Shown: positions 35,033 through 45,204, counted from the first letter of the stretch. The stretch is DNA of 64,000 nucleotides from Sphingomonas flavalba (GCF_004796535.1 NZ_SPHY01000003.1:186001-250000), one strand, 5' to 3'. The notes: generated by a model not told the origin, from the letters alone. Numbers and translations are program-made.

Positions 35033-35410
35033 ATGGCACGAGTGAAACGCGGCACGACCACCAAGGCCAAGCACAAGCGGATTCTCGATCAGGCGAAGGG
35101 CTATTACGGCCGTCGCAAGAATACGATCCGCATTGCCCGCCAGGCCGTCGAGAAGGCCGGGCAGTATGCCTATCGCGATCGCAAGGTGAAGAAGCGCAGC
35201 TTCCGCGCCCTGTGGATACAGCGGATCAACGCCGCCGTGCGCGCCGAGGGGCTGACCTACGGCGTGTTCATCCACGGGCTGAAGCTGGCGAATATCGACC
35301 TGGACCGTAAGGTGCTGGCCGACATCGCGATGCACGAGGGCGACGCGTTCAAGGCGATCGTTACCCAGGTGAAGGCGGCACTGCCGAAGGATGCGCGCGT
35401 CGCCGCCTGA
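35033..35410 (+). CDS. rplT: 50S ribosomal protein L20
   Basis: Large-subunit assembly protein of 125 residues that binds 23S rRNA domain II and, in E. coli and Bacillus, represses its own operon. It begins [18 protein letters not shown] and has [22 protein letters not shown] in parts, [21 protein letters not shown] and the C-terminal globular part with [10 protein letters not shown]. The pheS gene downstream is separated by a terminator and a small gene on the other strand, so pheST is not read through. Confidence 0.97.
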   Translation: MARVKRGTTTKAKHKRILDQAKGYYGRRKNTIRIARQAVEKAGQYAYRDRKVKKRSFRALWIQRINAAVRAEGLTYGVFIHGLKLANIDLDRKVLADIAMHEGDAFKAIVTQVKAALPKDARVAA

Positions 35411-35434
35411 CCGACAGCGCATACAAAAGAAACA

Positions 35435-35466
35435 GGGGCGTGGCGCACAGGCGCCGCGCCCCTTTT
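35435..35466 (+). terminator. Rho-independent terminator after rplT
   Basis: Twelve-bp arms GGGGCGTGGCGC and GCGCCGCGCCCC (one wobble) with loop ACAG, followed by TTTT. It begins 25 bp after the rplT stop. Confidence 0.88.
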
Positions 35467-35489
35467 CGTGTCAGCCGCGGTTTTACGCG

Positions 35490-35675
35490 TCAGTCGGTCG
35501 CCTTCTCCTCCGGATCGCTCGGCTTCAGCTTGGCGGCCGGCTTGCGCCGACTCTGGTTCGCATAGAGCAGGGCAGCGGCCAGCGCAGCTGAGCCGATGCC
35601 GACCCCCACCCCGGCGGCCACCCATTTGCGCTTGTCTTTCGCGGTCGGCGGGGTCTCGGGTTTCTGATCGGACAT
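35490..35675 (-). CDS. Small one-helix membrane protein, unknown
   Basis: A 61-residue predicted protein with a charged N-terminus (MSDQKPETPPTAKDKRKW), a single hydrophobic segment (about 20-40, VAAGVGVGIGSAALAAALLY) and a basic/acidic tail. No family recognised. It is flanked by the rplT terminator and the pheS gene, convergent with the former. The arrangement of charged-helix-charged residues and lack of any competing gene support a real coding sequence, but this is one of the weaker calls. Confidence 0.5.
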   Translation of the reverse strand: MSDQKPETPPTAKDKRKWVAAGVGVGIGSAALAAALLYANQSRRKPAAKLKPSDPEEKATD

Positions 35676-35847
35676 TGCTTTGCTCCACTAACGGTCTCCC
35701 GGCCTGACTCGCAGGCCGGGAAGTCGTCTGTCAACCGTCGGTGCCTGGCGGCAGGCGTTGGTGGGGGTTGATCGAACGCATATCCCGCGCCTACGGCATG
35801 CCGGCCCGGTCGGCTGCGGCGCGGCGGGAAAGACGAAGGGACCAAGG

Positions 35848-36924
35848 GTGAGCGATCTCGAGGCAATCGGGCAAGGCCTGATGGCGGATATCAAGTCGGC
35901 GGACAGCCTGGACGCGCTCGACGCGATCCGGGTCGGCGCGCTCGGTAAGCAGGGCAGGGTGACCGCGCTGCTGAAGACGCTGGGCGGGATGAGCGCCGAC
36001 GAGCGGCAGGTGCAGGGTCCGCGCATCAATGGCCTGCGTGAGGCGGTGGCGGCGGCAATCGCCACGCGCAAGGCAGCGCTGGAGGAGCGCGCGCTCGCCG
36101 CCCGCCTGGCGTCCGAGGCGATCGACCTGACCCTGCCGGCGCCGGACGCGCCACAAGGCTCTGTGCACCCGGTCAGCCAGGTGATGGACGAGCTGGCGGA
36201 AATCTTCGCCGACCTGGGTTTCGCCGTCGCGACCGGGCCGGAGATTGAGGACCAGTGGCACAATTTCACCGCGCTCAACATGCCGGAGAGCCACCCGGCG
36301 CGCGCGATGCACGACACCTTCTACCTGCGCGCGAACGAAGGCGAGGAGGCGCGCGTACTGCGCACCCACACCTCCCCGGTGCAGATCCGGACGATGACCA
36401 GCCAGCAGCCGCCGATCCGCATCATTGCACCCGGCCGCGTCTACCGTTCGGACAGCGACGCCACCCACACGCCGATGTTCCATCAGATCGAGGGGCTGGT
36501 GATCGACAAGGCCATCCACCTTGGCCATCTGCGCTGGACGCTGGAGACCTTCCTGAAGGCGTTCTTCGAGCGCGACGACATCCAGCTGCGGCTGCGCCCC
36601 AGCTATTTCCCGTTCACCGAGCCGTCGGTCGAGGTCGACGTCGGCTATTCGATCGAGAAGGGCCGGCGGGTGATCGGCGGCGCCGAAGGCTGGATGGAGG
36701 TGCTGGGCAGCGGCATGGTCCACCGCCGGGTAATCGAGGCATGCGGGCTCGACCCGGACGTGTGGCAGGGCTTCGCGTTCGGCACCGGCGTCGACCGGCT
36801 GGCGATGCTGAAATACGGGATGGACGATCTGCGCGCCTTCTTTGACGGCGACCTGCGCTGGCTGCGCCATTACGGCTTCCGCAGCCTCGACGTGCCCACT
36901 TTGTCCGGGGGAGTGGGGGCATGA
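35848..36924 (+). CDS. pheS: Phenylalanine--tRNA ligase alpha subunit
   Basis: Catalytic subunit of the alpha2beta2 class II PheRS. The preferred start is GTG at 35848 ((M)[19 protein letters not shown]), with AAGGG about 7 bp upstream, giving 358 residues; a frame further upstream lacks conservation. Landmarks: the N-terminal coiled coil, [14 protein letters not shown], motif 2 [10 protein letters not shown] and [22 protein letters not shown] in parts, and motif 3 [16 protein letters not shown]. The alanine-gate residue in the phenylalanine pocket was not assigned. Its stop overlaps the pheT start (ATGA). Confidence 0.97.
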   Translation: MSDLEAIGQGLMADIKSADSLDALDAIRVGALGKQGRVTALLKTLGGMSADERQVQGPRINGLREAVAAAIATRKAALEERALAARLASEAIDLTLPAPDAPQGSVHPVSQVMDELAEIFADLGFAVATGPEIEDQWHNFTALNMPESHPARAMHDTFYLRANEGEEARVLRTHTSPVQIRTMTSQQPPIRIIAPGRVYRSDSDATHTPMFHQIEGLVIDKAIHLGHLRWTLETFLKAFFERDDIQLRLRPSYFPFTEPSVEVDVGYSIEKGRRVIGGAEGWMEVLGSGMVHRRVIEACGLDPDVWQGFAFGTGVDRLAMLKYGMDDLRAFFDGDLRWLRHYGFRSLDVPTLSGGVGA

Positions 36925-39293
36925 AGTTCACCCTGTCATGGCTGAAGGACCATCTCGACACCAGCGCCGACGCGGCGACGGTGGCGGAGATGCTGACCCG
37001 CATCGGGCTGGAGGTCGAGGGCGTCGAGAACCCGGCGGAGGCGCTGGCGCCATTCCGCATCGCCCGGGTGCTGACCGCCGAGCCCCACCCGCAGGCCGAC
37101 AAGCTGCAACTGCTGTCGGTCGATGCCGGCGACGGGCCGGTGCAGGTCGTCTGCGGCGCGCTCAATGCCCGCGCCGGGCTGGTCGGCGTATTCGGCGCGC
37201 CCGGCGCCTATGTGCCGGGCAGCGGCATCACCCTGAAAGTCGCGGCGATCCGCGGGGTCGAAAGCCGGGGCATGATGTGCTCGATGCGCGAACTGGAGCT
37301 GGGCGAGGCGCATGACGGCATCATCGAGCTGCCCGCCGACGCGCCGGTCGGTGCCGCCTATGCCGATTGGGCCGGGCTGGACGACCCGGTGTTCGACGTC
37401 GCGATCACTCCGAACCGGCAGGATTGCATGGGCGTGCGCGGTATCGCCCGCGACCTGGCCGCCGCCGGCCTTGGCACGCTGAAGCCGCTGGCGGTGCCGG
37501 ACGTGACAGGCGCTTTCCCCTGCCCGATCGAAATCCGCACCGACGATGCAGAAGGCTGTCCCGCCTTCTACGGCCGGGTGATCCGCGGCACCCGCAACCG
37601 CCCGTCACCGGATTGGCTGCAGCGCCGACTGACCGCGATCGGCCAGCGTCCGATCTCCGCGCTGGTCGATATCAGCAACTACCTGATGTTCGCGCTCGGC
37701 CGGCCGAGCCACGTCTACGACCTTGCGAAGCTAGCGTCGCCGATCGTCGCCCGCCGCGCCGCGCCCGGCGAGACAGTGACGGTGCTGAACGGCAAAACCT
37801 ATGCGCTGACCCCGGAGATGACGGTCATCGCCGACACGCGCGAGGTCCACGGCATCGGCGGGATCATGGGCGGCGAGCATTCCGGCACCGCCGATGATAC
37901 CACCGACGTGCTGCTGGAGATCGCCTTCTTCGACCCCGAACGCATTGCCCGCACCGGGCAAGCGGTGGCGCTCGCCTCCGACGCGCGCAGCCGGTTCGAG
38001 CGCGGGGTCGACCCCACCTTCCTCGATGACGCTCTGGCGATCCTGACCGGCATGATCCTCGAAATCTGCGGCGGCGAGCCGTCCGAGGCGGTGCGCGCCG
38101 GCGCGGCGCCGGTTGCCGACAAGACAGTGGATTATGACCCCGGCCTTTGCGCGCGGCTGGGCGGCGCCACCGTCCCCGCCGCGGAGCAGCGGGCGATCCT
38201 GGAACGGCTCGGTTTCGGCGTGTCGGGCGAGGCGCCGATGCGGGTGACGGTGCCGTCGTGGCGCCGCGATGTCGACGGCCCAGCCGATCTGGTCGAGGAA
38301 GTGGTCAGGATCACCGGCATCGACAGCGTGCCGTCGGCGCCGCTCGACCGCATGCCCGGCGTTGCCGCGCCGACCGCAACGCCGGAGCAACTGGTCGAGC
38401 GCCGTGTCCGCCGGGCAGCGGCGGCGCGCGGCCTGAACGAGGCGCTGACCTGGAGCTTCATCGCCGAAGCGGAGGCGGCGGTGTTCGGCGGTGGCGCCTG
38501 GGCGCTGGCCAACCCGATCAGCGAAGACATGAAAGTGATGCGGCCGACACTGCTGCCCGGCCTGCTGGCGGCAGCGCGGCGCAACGCCGATCGCGGCGCG
38601 GCGACGATCCGGCTGTTCGAGATCGGACGACGCTACCTCGCCGATGCCGAGCGGCTGACGCTGGCCTTCGTGCTGGCCGGTGACAAGACGGCGCGCGCCT
38701 GGCGGACGGGCAAGGCGCAGCCGTTCGACGCGTTCGATGGCAAGGTGGAGGCGCTGGCGCTGCTCGCCGCCGCCGGCGCGCCGGTCGACAACCTGCAAGT
38801 GCTGGGCGAGGCGGCGGCCGCCTATCATCCGGGCCGCTCGGCGACGCTGCGGCTGGGGCCGAAGACGGTGCTGGCGGAATTCGGCCTGCTCCACCCGGCG
38901 CTGGCCCGGACGCTGGGGCTGGATGGTGATGTTGTCGCCGGCGAGATCTTCCTCGATTCGATCCCGGCGCGGCGGGCGGCGGGGCGGATGCGGTCCGCCT
39001 ACGCTCCGCCGGCGCTGCAGGCTGTGTCGCGCGATTTCGCCTTCCTGGTGCCGGAGGGGCTGGCCGCCGACGCGTTGGTCCGCGCCGTCCGCGGCGCAGA
39101 CAAGGCGGCGATCGTCGATGCGCGGCTGTTCGACCTGTTCACCGGCCAGGGCGTGCCGGCCGGACAGAAATCGCTGGCGATCGAGGTAACGCTGCAACCG
39201 GCGGACAAGAGCTTCACCGAGGAAGACCTGTCAGCGGTCTCGGCGAAGATCGTTGCCGCCGCCGCTAAGCTGGGCGCGACGCTGCGCGGCTGA
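36921..39293 (+). CDS. pheT: Phenylalanine--tRNA ligase beta subunit
   Basis: Non-catalytic but editing-competent partner of PheS, 790 residues, the usual size. N-terminal EMAPII-like tRNA-binding domain (about 40-150, ending [12 protein letters not shown]), B3/B4 editing region (about 210-380 with [17 protein letters not shown] in parts and [13 protein letters not shown]), B5 domain, a class II-like core ([17 protein letters not shown]) and C-terminal FDX-ACB anticodon-binding domain ([16 protein letters not shown] to the end). It overlaps pheS by 4 bp, so translation is coupled. Confidence 0.97.
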   Translation: MKFTLSWLKDHLDTSADAATVAEMLTRIGLEVEGVENPAEALAPFRIARVLTAEPHPQADKLQLLSVDAGDGPVQVVCGALNARAGLVGVFGAPGAYVPGSGITLKVAAIRGVESRGMMCSMRELELGEAHDGIIELPADAPVGAAYADWAGLDDPVFDVAITPNRQDCMGVRGIARDLAAAGLGTLKPLAVPDVTGAFPCPIEIRTDDAEGCPAFYGRVIRGTRNRPSPDWLQRRLTAIGQRPISALVDISNYLMFALGRPSHVYDLAKLASPIVARRAAPGETVTVLNGKTYALTPEMTVIADTREVHGIGGIMGGEHSGTADDTTDVLLEIAFFDPERIARTGQAVALASDARSRFERGVDPTFLDDALAILTGMILEICGGEPSEAVRAGAAPVADKTVDYDPGLCARLGGATVPAAEQRAILERLGFGVSGEAPMRVTVPSWRRDVDGPADLVEEVVRITGIDSVPSAPLDRMPGVAAPTATPEQLVERRVRRAAAARGLNEALTWSFIAEAEAAVFGGGAWALANPISEDMKVMRPTLLPGLLAAARRNADRGAATIRLFEIGRRYLADAERLTLAFVLAGDKTARAWRTGKAQPFDAFDGKVEALALLAAAGAPVDNLQVLGEAAAAYHPGRSATLRLGPKTVLAEFGLLHPALARTLGLDGDVVAGEIFLDSIPARRAAGRMRSAYAPPALQAVSRDFAFLVPEGLAADALVRAVRGADKAAIVDARLFDLFTGQGVPAGQKSLAIEVTLQPADKSFTEEDLSAVSAKIVAAAAKLGATLRG

Positions 39294-39344
39294 ACGGCAT
39301 AGCCACGCTTGGCAAGCGGCGCGGCACCGGCGACAAGGGGCGCG

Positions 39345-40103
39345 ATGCACAGCCTGCCGGTCTTTCTTCGCCTAGCCGGTCGCCCGGTCATGCTGATCGG
39401 CGCGGGGGAGGCGGCCGACGCCAAGCGGCGGCTGCTTGAGCGGGCCGGCGCGGCCGTCGTTGGAGAGGATGGTGACGCGGCACTAGCCGTCGTCGCGGTC
39501 GCCGACGGGGTGGAGTCGGTCGTCGCGCGGCTGAAGGCACGCGGTATCCTGGTCAACGCCGTTGACCGGCCGGCGCTTTGCGACTTCACCCTGCCGGCAA
39601 TCGTCGATCGCGATCCGGTGCTGATCGCGATCGGCACTGGCGGCGCCTCCGCCGGCTTGGCCGCCGCGCTGCGCCAGCGGCTGGAGGCGCTGCTCCCCGT
39701 CACGCTCGGCACGCTGGCTACCCAATTGCGGCATGTGCGCGGCGCGCTCCGCGCCCGCTGGCCGGACGGCGATGCGCGGCGGCAGGCGATCGCCGCTGCC
39801 CTAGGCCCCGGCGGCGCGCTCGATCCGCTGACGGAGCATGATGCGGGCGCGCTCGACCGCTGGCTGGCCAAGGATGAGGCGGCGGAAGCGAAAGCGGCGC
39901 TAGTCCGGATCGCGCTTCGTTCACTCGATCCCGAAGACCTGAGCCTGCGCGAGGCGCGCTGGCTCGCCCGCGCCGACCGGGTCTACCACCGCGCCGGGGT
40001 GCCGCCCGTCATCCTCGACCGGGCCCGCGCCGACGCGCCGCGCATTGCCTGCGCCGCGCCGCCGGAGAATCCGGGGCCGGGCCTGTCGGTCGATATAAGC
40101 TAG
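39345..40103 (+). CDS. Precorrin-2 dehydrogenase/sirohydrochlorin-type bifunctional domain protein
   Basis: A 252-residue protein resembling the N-terminal half of siroheme synthase CysG (Met8-like), which oxidises precorrin-2 with NAD and inserts iron. The Rossmann start LPVFLRLAGRPVMLIGAGEAADAKRRLL is in place, followed by LVNAVDRPALCDFTLPAIVDRDPVLIAIGTGGASAGLA in parts, the family core, and the helical dimer domain. The last 90 residues also cover a region with PEDLSLREARWLARADRVYHR, similar to the CysG linker leading into the uroporphyrinogen methyltransferase domain, but that methyltransferase domain is absent. Starts at ATG 39345 after AAGGGG. Needed for siroheme, cofactor of sulfite/nitrite reductases. 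Confidence 0.85.
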   Translation: MHSLPVFLRLAGRPVMLIGAGEAADAKRRLLERAGAAVVGEDGDAALAVVAVADGVESVVARLKARGILVNAVDRPALCDFTLPAIVDRDPVLIAIGTGGASAGLAAALRQRLEALLPVTLGTLATQLRHVRGALRARWPDGDARRQAIAAALGPGGALDPLTEHDAGALDRWLAKDEAAEAKAALVRIALRSLDPEDLSLREARWLARADRVYHRAGVPPVILDRARADAPRIACAAPPENPGPGLSVDIS

Positions 40104-40110
40104 ATCTGGG

Positions 40111-40668
40111 TCAGGCGGCGACCCGGCCGCCAAGCCGGGCAACCTCCGCCTGCAGGCGGAAAGTGTTGGCGCGAGCCTCGTCCAGTTCGGAGCGCAGCGC
40201 GCCCAGCTCCATCGCCCGGCGGACGATGCGGGCGTCGAGCGCGATGTTGGACTGGCGCAGCGCCTCGAACGCGTGGGCGCGGTCGAGCAGCCGGGCGATA
40301 CGGGCGCCGAGCACCTCGAACGCGAACGGTTTCGACACATAGTCGTCGGCACCGGCACCGAGCGCCTCGACCGCCGCGCCGTCGTCGCTGCGCGCGGTAA
40401 GCATCAGCACCGGCAATGCCGCGGTCGTCATCGTCGAGCGCAGTTCGCGCAGCACCGCCAGGCCGGACATCTGCGGCATCACCATGTCGAGGATGGCCAG
40501 GTCGAAACGCCGGGCCTGCATCATGTCCAGCGCGGCGAAGCCGGTGTCGCACAGGCTGACCAGATAACCCATCCGGGTCAGCCGCTTGCCCATCACCGCC
40601 AGGTTGGTGCGGCTGTCGTCCACCACCAGGATGGACGGTCCGGGAACAGGGGCGGCGACATCGCTCAT
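40111..40668 (-). CDS. Stand-alone receiver-domain protein (CheY-like)
   Basis: A 185-residue response regulator without a DNA-binding domain. The receiver (about 10-130) has D17-D18, phospho-acceptor D61 in AILDMVMPQM and K113 in YVSKPFAF. The rest (about 130-185) is a predicted coiled coil (AFEALRQSNIALDARIVRRAMELG, then SELDEARANTFRLQAEVARLGG in parts) that could dimerise or bind a partner. No kinase is adjacent. It lies between the siroheme gene (convergent, 8 bp) and ppc (same strand, upstream). Output unknown; signalling through protein contact is likely. Confidence 0.88.
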   Translation of the reverse strand: MSDVAAPVPGPSILVVDDSRTNLAVMGKRLTRMGYLVSLCDTGFAALDMMQARRFDLAILDMVMPQMSGLAVLRELRSTMTTAALPVLMLTARSDDGAAVEALGAGADDYVSKPFAFEVLGARIARLLDRAHAFEALRQSNIALDARIVRRAMELGALRSELDEARANTFRLQAEVARLGGRVAA

Positions 40669-40712
40669 CCCCCGCGCCTACGCGCTGAGCGGTTGGGAAA
40701 TGGTTAACCGGT

Positions 40713-40729
40713 GCCGAACGCTGTTCGGC
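40713..40729 (-). terminator. Hairpin just after ppc
   Basis: Perfect 7-bp stem GCCGAAC/GTTCGGC with a 3-base loop lies immediately after the ppc stop codon. No T-run follows, so it is at best a weak terminator or 3'-end structure. Confidence 0.35.
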
Positions 40730-43393
40730 TCAGCCGCTGTTGCGCAGCGCCGTCGCCACCGCGTTGATCGACAGCTGGATCCCCTCGGCGATGCGCGGAT
40801 CGTCCTCACCGGCGCGGTGCCGCTTCAGAAGCTCGATCTGGAGTAGGTTCAGCGGCTCGATATAGGGCAGGCGCAGGCGGATCGATTCGTCCAGCGCCGG
40901 GCTCTTCTCCAGCAAACGGGCCTGCCCGGTCGCGGCGAGCAGCGAATCCTGGGCGCTGTGCCAGCCGTCGCGGATCCGCCCGAAGATCGCGTCCGCCAGC
41001 GCCCGGTCCTCAACCAGCGTCGCATAGCGTTCGGCGATGCCCATGTCGGACTTGGCGAGCACCATTTCCATGTTGCCGAGCGTCGCGGCGAAGAACGGCC
41101 AGCCCTCCGCCATCGCGCGCAGCAGCCCCTGGTCGGCAAAGCCGGTCAGCGCTTCACCGACGCCGTACCAGCCGGGCAGCATCACCCGCGCCTGTGCCCA
41201 GCTGAACACCCAGGGGATGGCGCGCAGATCCTCGATCGCGTCCGATTTGGTACGGCTCGACGGGCGCGAGCCGATCTTCAGCGTCGCAATCTCGGCGATC
41301 GGCGTCATCTGGCGGAAGAAGGTGCGGAAGCCGTCGGTCTCGTAGACCAGCGCGCGATAGGCGCGCATCGAATCGGCCGACAGCGTGTTCATCGCCGCGG
41401 TGAAACGGGCGGCGTCGGTCGCCGACAGGCAGTCCGGCTCCAGCGAGGCGAGCAGGGTGGCGGCGGCGATCGCCTCCAGATTGGTCGTCGCGCTTTCGCT
41501 GTTGCCGTATTTGGCGGCGATCACTTCCCCCTGCTCGGTAATGCGGATGCGGCCCTGGACGGTGCCGGCGGGCTGGCTGCGGATCGCGGCGAAGGACGAT
41601 CCGCCACCGCGCCCGACCGCGCCGCCGCGCCCGTGGAACAGCTGCATGCGGACGCCCGCTTCGGCGAACACCGGCGCCAGCGCCTTGCTCGCCTCGTGCA
41701 GCGCCCAGTTGGAAGTCAGGTAGCCGCCGTCCTTGTTCGAATCGGAATAGCCGATCATCACTTCCTGATGGCCGCGTGCGCCGGCGATGGCTGCGGTTTC
41801 CGGCACCGCGAACCATTGCCGCATCACCGCCGGCGCCGCTTCCAGATCGGCGATCGTCTCGAACAGCGGCACCGGCATCATCGCCGCCTCGGCCGGCTCG
41901 CCGGGGCGGTAGAGCCCGGCCTCCTTCAGTAGGATATTGACCTCCAGCAGGTCGGACACCGACCGCGCCATCGACACGACATAGTTGGTCATGCACGCCG
42001 GCCCGTAGCGGCCGTGCGCCTTGGCGGCGGCGCGGACGATGTCCAGCTCACTGCGCGTCTCATCGGAATAGTCGGCGAAGGCGCTGGCAAGCGGGCGCGG
42101 CGATGCCAGTTCGCGGCGAAGCAGCGCGACCCGCGCGGCCTCGTCGAGCGCAGCATAGTCCGCCTCGACCCCGGCGACGCGCAGCAGTTCCGCCACCACC
42201 CGCTCGTGGACGGCGCTATTCTGGCGCATGTCGAGCGTCGCGAGGTGGAAGCCGAATGTCTCGACTGCGCGGATCAACCGGTCGAGCGCGCCGCCGCCAA
42301 TACCGTGACCCTCCAGCCCCTTGGCGAGCGCATCCAGATCAGTGCGCAAAGCCTCGGGCGTCGCATAGGGCGCGCCTGGCAGGTGAGAGGGGCGCGGCGG
42401 CGCCCGGCCGATCAGCGCCTCGTAGGTCGCCGCCAGCCGGGCATAGATTCCGGACAGCGCCCGCCGATACGGCTCGTCGGCGCGGCTCGGCGCGGTATCG
42501 CCGCTCGCCTCGGCCAGGGCGACAACGGCCGGGCTGGCATCGGCAAGCGTGGTCGACAGCGACAGTTCGGCGCCCAGTGCGTGGACCCCGTCAAGATAAT
42601 GGGACAGCGCCGCCTCCGCCGCGCTGGACAGGGCCAAGCGCAGCGACGCGGCGACGACGAACGGGTTGCCGTCCCGGTCGCCGCCGATCCAGCTGCCGAT
42701 TTTCAGGAAGCTTGCCGGGCGGCAGCCGAGAAGCCGTTCCCAGCGGGCGTAGAGCGCCGGCAGCGTCGGCAGGAACACGTCGCGCAGATAGGCGAGGGCG
42801 TTCTCCACCTCGTCGGCGACGTACAGCCGCTCACCGCGCAGCGGCCGCGTTTCCCAGAGCAGTGCGATCTGGCGATAGATGCCGTCCTCGATCCGGTCGC
42901 CATCCGCCGTCTCCAGCGCGCCGCTGTCGCGCAGCCGCATCAGCGCGGCGATGCGGTTGCGATGGTCGATCACGCTCTTGCGGCGCACCTCGGTCGGGTG
43001 GGCGGTCAGCACCGGCACGATCAGCGCCGCGTCGAGCAGCGCGGCGACCGCGTCGCGGGACACGCCTTCCTCGTCCAGCCGGTTGAGCACGTGGACGAGA
43101 TCCGCGTCGGACTCGACCGTCGCGCCTTGCCGATCCTCGGCCAGGTTGGCGAGCATCGAGAACAGCATGAAGCCGCGGACGAACGCCAGCGTATCGTCCA
43201 GGGTCAGCGCGTCGAGGCCGGGATCGATGGCGTCGGCCTCTGCAATGCCGCGATGGCGGTCGACGGAGGCGGAGCGGATATATTCGGTGCGGCGGAACAG
43301 CGCCTCGCCGCCCTGGCAGCGGATGACGTCGCCGAGCAAGCGCCCGAGAAAGCGGATGTCGGGGTTCTGGGTGATCGGGGGTGCGCTGGCCAT
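40730..43393 (-). CDS. ppc: Phosphoenolpyruvate carboxylase
   Basis: Anaplerotic enzyme forming oxaloacetate from PEP and bicarbonate. From ATG 43393 it is 887 residues. Catalytic and substrate residues: H132 in LTAHPTEVRRKSV, GYSDSNKDGGYLTSNWAL in parts (GYSDSNKDGG), the FHGRGGAVGRGGG loop and the C-terminal GIQLSINAVATALRNSG, whose last residues match the family's aspartate/allosteric tail. A TTG five codons upstream is possible but less likely. With ppdK and glpX in the window it completes the PEP branch. It is divergent-adjacent to the HNH gene (same strand, 51 bp apart). Confidence 0.97.
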   Translation of the reverse strand: MASAPPITQNPDIRFLGRLLGDVIRCQGGEALFRRTEYIRSASVDRHRGIAEADAIDPGLDALTLDDTLAFVRGFMLFSMLANLAEDRQGATVESDADLVHVLNRLDEEGVSRDAVAALLDAALIVPVLTAHPTEVRRKSVIDHRNRIAALMRLRDSGALETADGDRIEDGIYRQIALLWETRPLRGERLYVADEVENALAYLRDVFLPTLPALYARWERLLGCRPASFLKIGSWIGGDRDGNPFVVAASLRLALSSAAEAALSHYLDGVHALGAELSLSTTLADASPAVVALAEASGDTAPSRADEPYRRALSGIYARLAATYEALIGRAPPRPSHLPGAPYATPEALRTDLDALAKGLEGHGIGGGALDRLIRAVETFGFHLATLDMRQNSAVHERVVAELLRVAGVEADYAALDEAARVALLRRELASPRPLASAFADYSDETRSELDIVRAAAKAHGRYGPACMTNYVVSMARSVSDLLEVNILLKEAGLYRPGEPAEAAMMPVPLFETIADLEAAPAVMRQWFAVPETAAIAGARGHQEVMIGYSDSNKDGGYLTSNWALHEASKALAPVFAEAGVRMQLFHGRGGAVGRGGGSSFAAIRSQPAGTVQGRIRITEQGEVIAAKYGNSESATTNLEAIAAATLLASLEPDCLSATDAARFTAAMNTLSADSMRAYRALVYETDGFRTFFRQMTPIAEIATLKIGSRPSSRTKSDAIEDLRAIPWVFSWAQARVMLPGWYGVGEALTGFADQGLLRAMAEGWPFFAATLGNMEMVLAKSDMGIAERYATLVEDRALADAIFGRIRDGWHSAQDSLLAATGQARLLEKSPALDESIRLRLPYIEPLNLLQIELLKRHRAGEDDPRIAEGIQLSINAVATALRNSG

Positions 43394-43444
43394 GCTGCTT
43401 TGCTGCAATGCGAAAGCGCTCCAGTCAACGCCTTCCCCGCTGCA

Positions 43445-44011
43445 TCACGCCAAAAGTTCGACGTCCCAGTACAACCAGTCGTGCCAGCTCTCGTGCAGGT
43501 GGTTGGGCGGAAAGGCCCGGCCGTTTTCCTGCAATTGCCAGCTTGTCGGCCGGATCGGCGACATGCGCAGCTTCATCGCCGCCTCGCGCGGGGTGCGGCC
43601 GCCCTTGCGCAGGTTGCACGGCGCGCAGGCGGTGGCAACATTCTCCCACGTCGTCCGCCCGCCCTGCGCGCGAGGCACGACATGGTCGAAGGTCAGATCG
43701 CGGTGTGCGCCGCAATATTGGCAGGCGAACTTATCGCGCAGGAACAGGTTGAAGCGAGTGAAGGCCGGGTATTCCGACGGCCTGACGAACTGCTTGAGCG
43801 CGATCACCGACGGGATTCGCATTGCCGAGGACGGGCTGCGCACCGTGCGCTCGTAGCTGGAAACGATGTCAACGCGGTCCAGGAACACCGCCTTGATAGC
43901 GGTCTGCCACGGCCACAGGCTGAGCGGATAATAGCTGAGCGGCGTATAATCCGCGTTCAAAACCAGAGTTGGACAACTGTCCGGATGACGCAACAGGTCT
44001 GGATGGTACAT
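43445..44011 (-). CDS. HNH endonuclease-domain protein
   Basis: A 188-residue protein with a C-terminal HNH nuclease domain of the type common in chromosomes outside mobile elements. The zinc/His motif is clear: CQYCG (about residues 97-101), then LTFDHVVPRAQGG with the HNH first histidine, then NVATACAPCNLRKG supplying N and the second Cys pair. The N-terminal half (VLNADYTPLSYYPLSLWPWQTAIKAVF) is a conserved feature of this chromosomal branch. Role is unknown; relatives are not usually toxic or phage-linked. It is divergent from gluQRS. Confidence 0.87.
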   Translation of the reverse strand: MYHPDLLRHPDSCPTLVLNADYTPLSYYPLSLWPWQTAIKAVFLDRVDIVSSYERTVRSPSSAMRIPSVIALKQFVRPSEYPAFTRFNLFLRDKFACQYCGAHRDLTFDHVVPRAQGGRTTWENVATACAPCNLRKGGRTPREAAMKLRMSPIRPTSWQLQENGRAFPPNHLHESWHDWLYWDVELLA

Positions 44012-44064
44012 AAGGTGCCCGTCCCCCCTTGCCTCGCTCCATCGTCGAGGAACGTGACCCGTTT

Positions 44065-44967
44065 ATGACAGCATCGCGCGCGACTCCGTCAAGTGCCGAG
44101 CCGAATTTCACGACGAGAATCTCCCGATTCGCGCCGAGTCCCACCGGGCGCCTGCATCTGGGCCACGCCTTCTCCGCGCTCGCGGCGCACGATCTGGCAC
44201 GGGCCGGCGGCGGGCAGTTCCTGCTGCGGATCGAGGACATCGATCCGACGCGGGCACGGCAGGCCCATGTCGACGGCATCGTCGCCGATCTCGGCTGGCT
44301 CGGCCTCAGCTGGGACGGGCCGGTGGTACGCCAATCGCAGCGGCTGGCGGTCTACGCGACGGCGCTCGACCGGCTGAAGGCGCTGGGCCTCGCCTATCCC
44401 TGCTTCTGCACCCGCGCCGAGATCGCGGCGAGCGCGGCGGCGCCCCAAGGGCCAGCCGGGCCGGTGTACCCCGGCACCTGCCGCCACCTGCCGGCGGCGG
44501 AACGGACGCAGCGGATGGCGGGGACGCCGCACGCCTGGCGGCTGGACATGGCGGCGGCGGTGGCGCGCACGGGGCCGCTCAGCTGGCACGATCATGGCGC
44601 CGGATGGGTCGCCGCCGACCCGGCGGCCCATGGCGACGTGGTGATCGCGCGCAAGGACGCGCCGGTCAGCTACCATCTGGCGGTCAGCGTCGACGACGCG
44701 GCGCAGGGGGTAAACAGCATCGTGCGCGGCACCGACCTGTTCGCTACGACCGACATCCATCGCTTGCTGCAGGCGCTTCTCGGCCTGCCGACGCCAGCCT
44801 ATTTCCACCATCCGCTGCTGGTAGACGCGGCGGGGCGGCGGCTGGCCAAGCGCGACGGCGCCCGCGCGCTGGCCGATCTGCGCGCCGCCGGCGCCGACCC
44901 GGCGGCGCTGGTTGCGGAATTGCGCGCGATGCGGGAAGCGCTTGGATTCGTCTTGCCGAGCGCCTAG
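44065..44967 (+). CDS. gluQ: Glutamyl-Q tRNA(Asp) synthetase
   Basis: A truncated glutamyl-tRNA synthetase paralogue that attaches glutamate to the queuosine at position 34 of tRNA(Asp). The 300-residue protein has the class I HIGH motif in FAPSPTGRLHLGHAFSAL, the zinc ligands CFC and the Y-x-x-x-C (YPGTCRH) pair, and KRDGAR in place of KMSKS, and lacks the anticodon-binding domain, which is typical. ATG 44065 is preferred over a TTG 12 codons earlier. It is followed by the HIG1-type and adenosyltransferase genes within 10 bp each. A queuosine-precursor transporter lies 4 kb away, which fits a functional link. Confidence 0.92.
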   Translation: MTASRATPSSAEPNFTTRISRFAPSPTGRLHLGHAFSALAAHDLARAGGGQFLLRIEDIDPTRARQAHVDGIVADLGWLGLSWDGPVVRQSQRLAVYATALDRLKALGLAYPCFCTRAEIAASAAAPQGPAGPVYPGTCRHLPAAERTQRMAGTPHAWRLDMAAAVARTGPLSWHDHGAGWVAADPAAHGDVVIARKDAPVSYHLAVSVDDAAQGVNSIVRGTDLFATTDIHRLLQALLGLPTPAYFHHPLLVDAAGRRLAKRDGARALADLRAAGADPAALVAELRAMREALGFVLPSA

Positions 44968-44976
44968 ATCAAACCG

Positions 44977-45204
44977 ATGAGCACTTTCCTGGTGATCCTG
45001 ATCGTCCTCGCCGCGCTCGCGACGCTCGGCGCGCTGGTGCGCGGCATCATCATCTTCCTGCGGACGACCGAGGCAGAGCTGAAAAGCAACGGCAGCGGCC
45101 CCAGTACCTCGTCGCAGCGCCAGAACAAGATGATGATGGCCCGGATCTTCTTCCAGGCGCTCGCCATTCTGCTGGTAGCACTGTTCCTGCTGCTCAGCCG
45201 CTGA
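44977..45204 (+). CDS. Twin-transmembrane-helix small protein (HIG1-like)
   Basis: A 75-residue inner-membrane protein with two helices (about 3-26 and 55-74) joined by a polar loop containing RTTEAELKSNG and SSQRQNKMMMARIFFQ. The loop-helix pattern R-x-x-N-K-M-M-x-x-R matches the HIG1/twin-TM small protein family, which in mitochondria associates with respiratory supercomplexes. Function in bacteria is unknown. It is 9 bp after gluQ and 9 bp before the adenosyltransferase gene, so it is probably co-expressed with both. Confidence 0.82.
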   Translation: MSTFLVILIVLAALATLGALVRGIIIFLRTTEAELKSNGSGPSTSSQRQNKMMMARIFFQALAILLVALFLLLSR

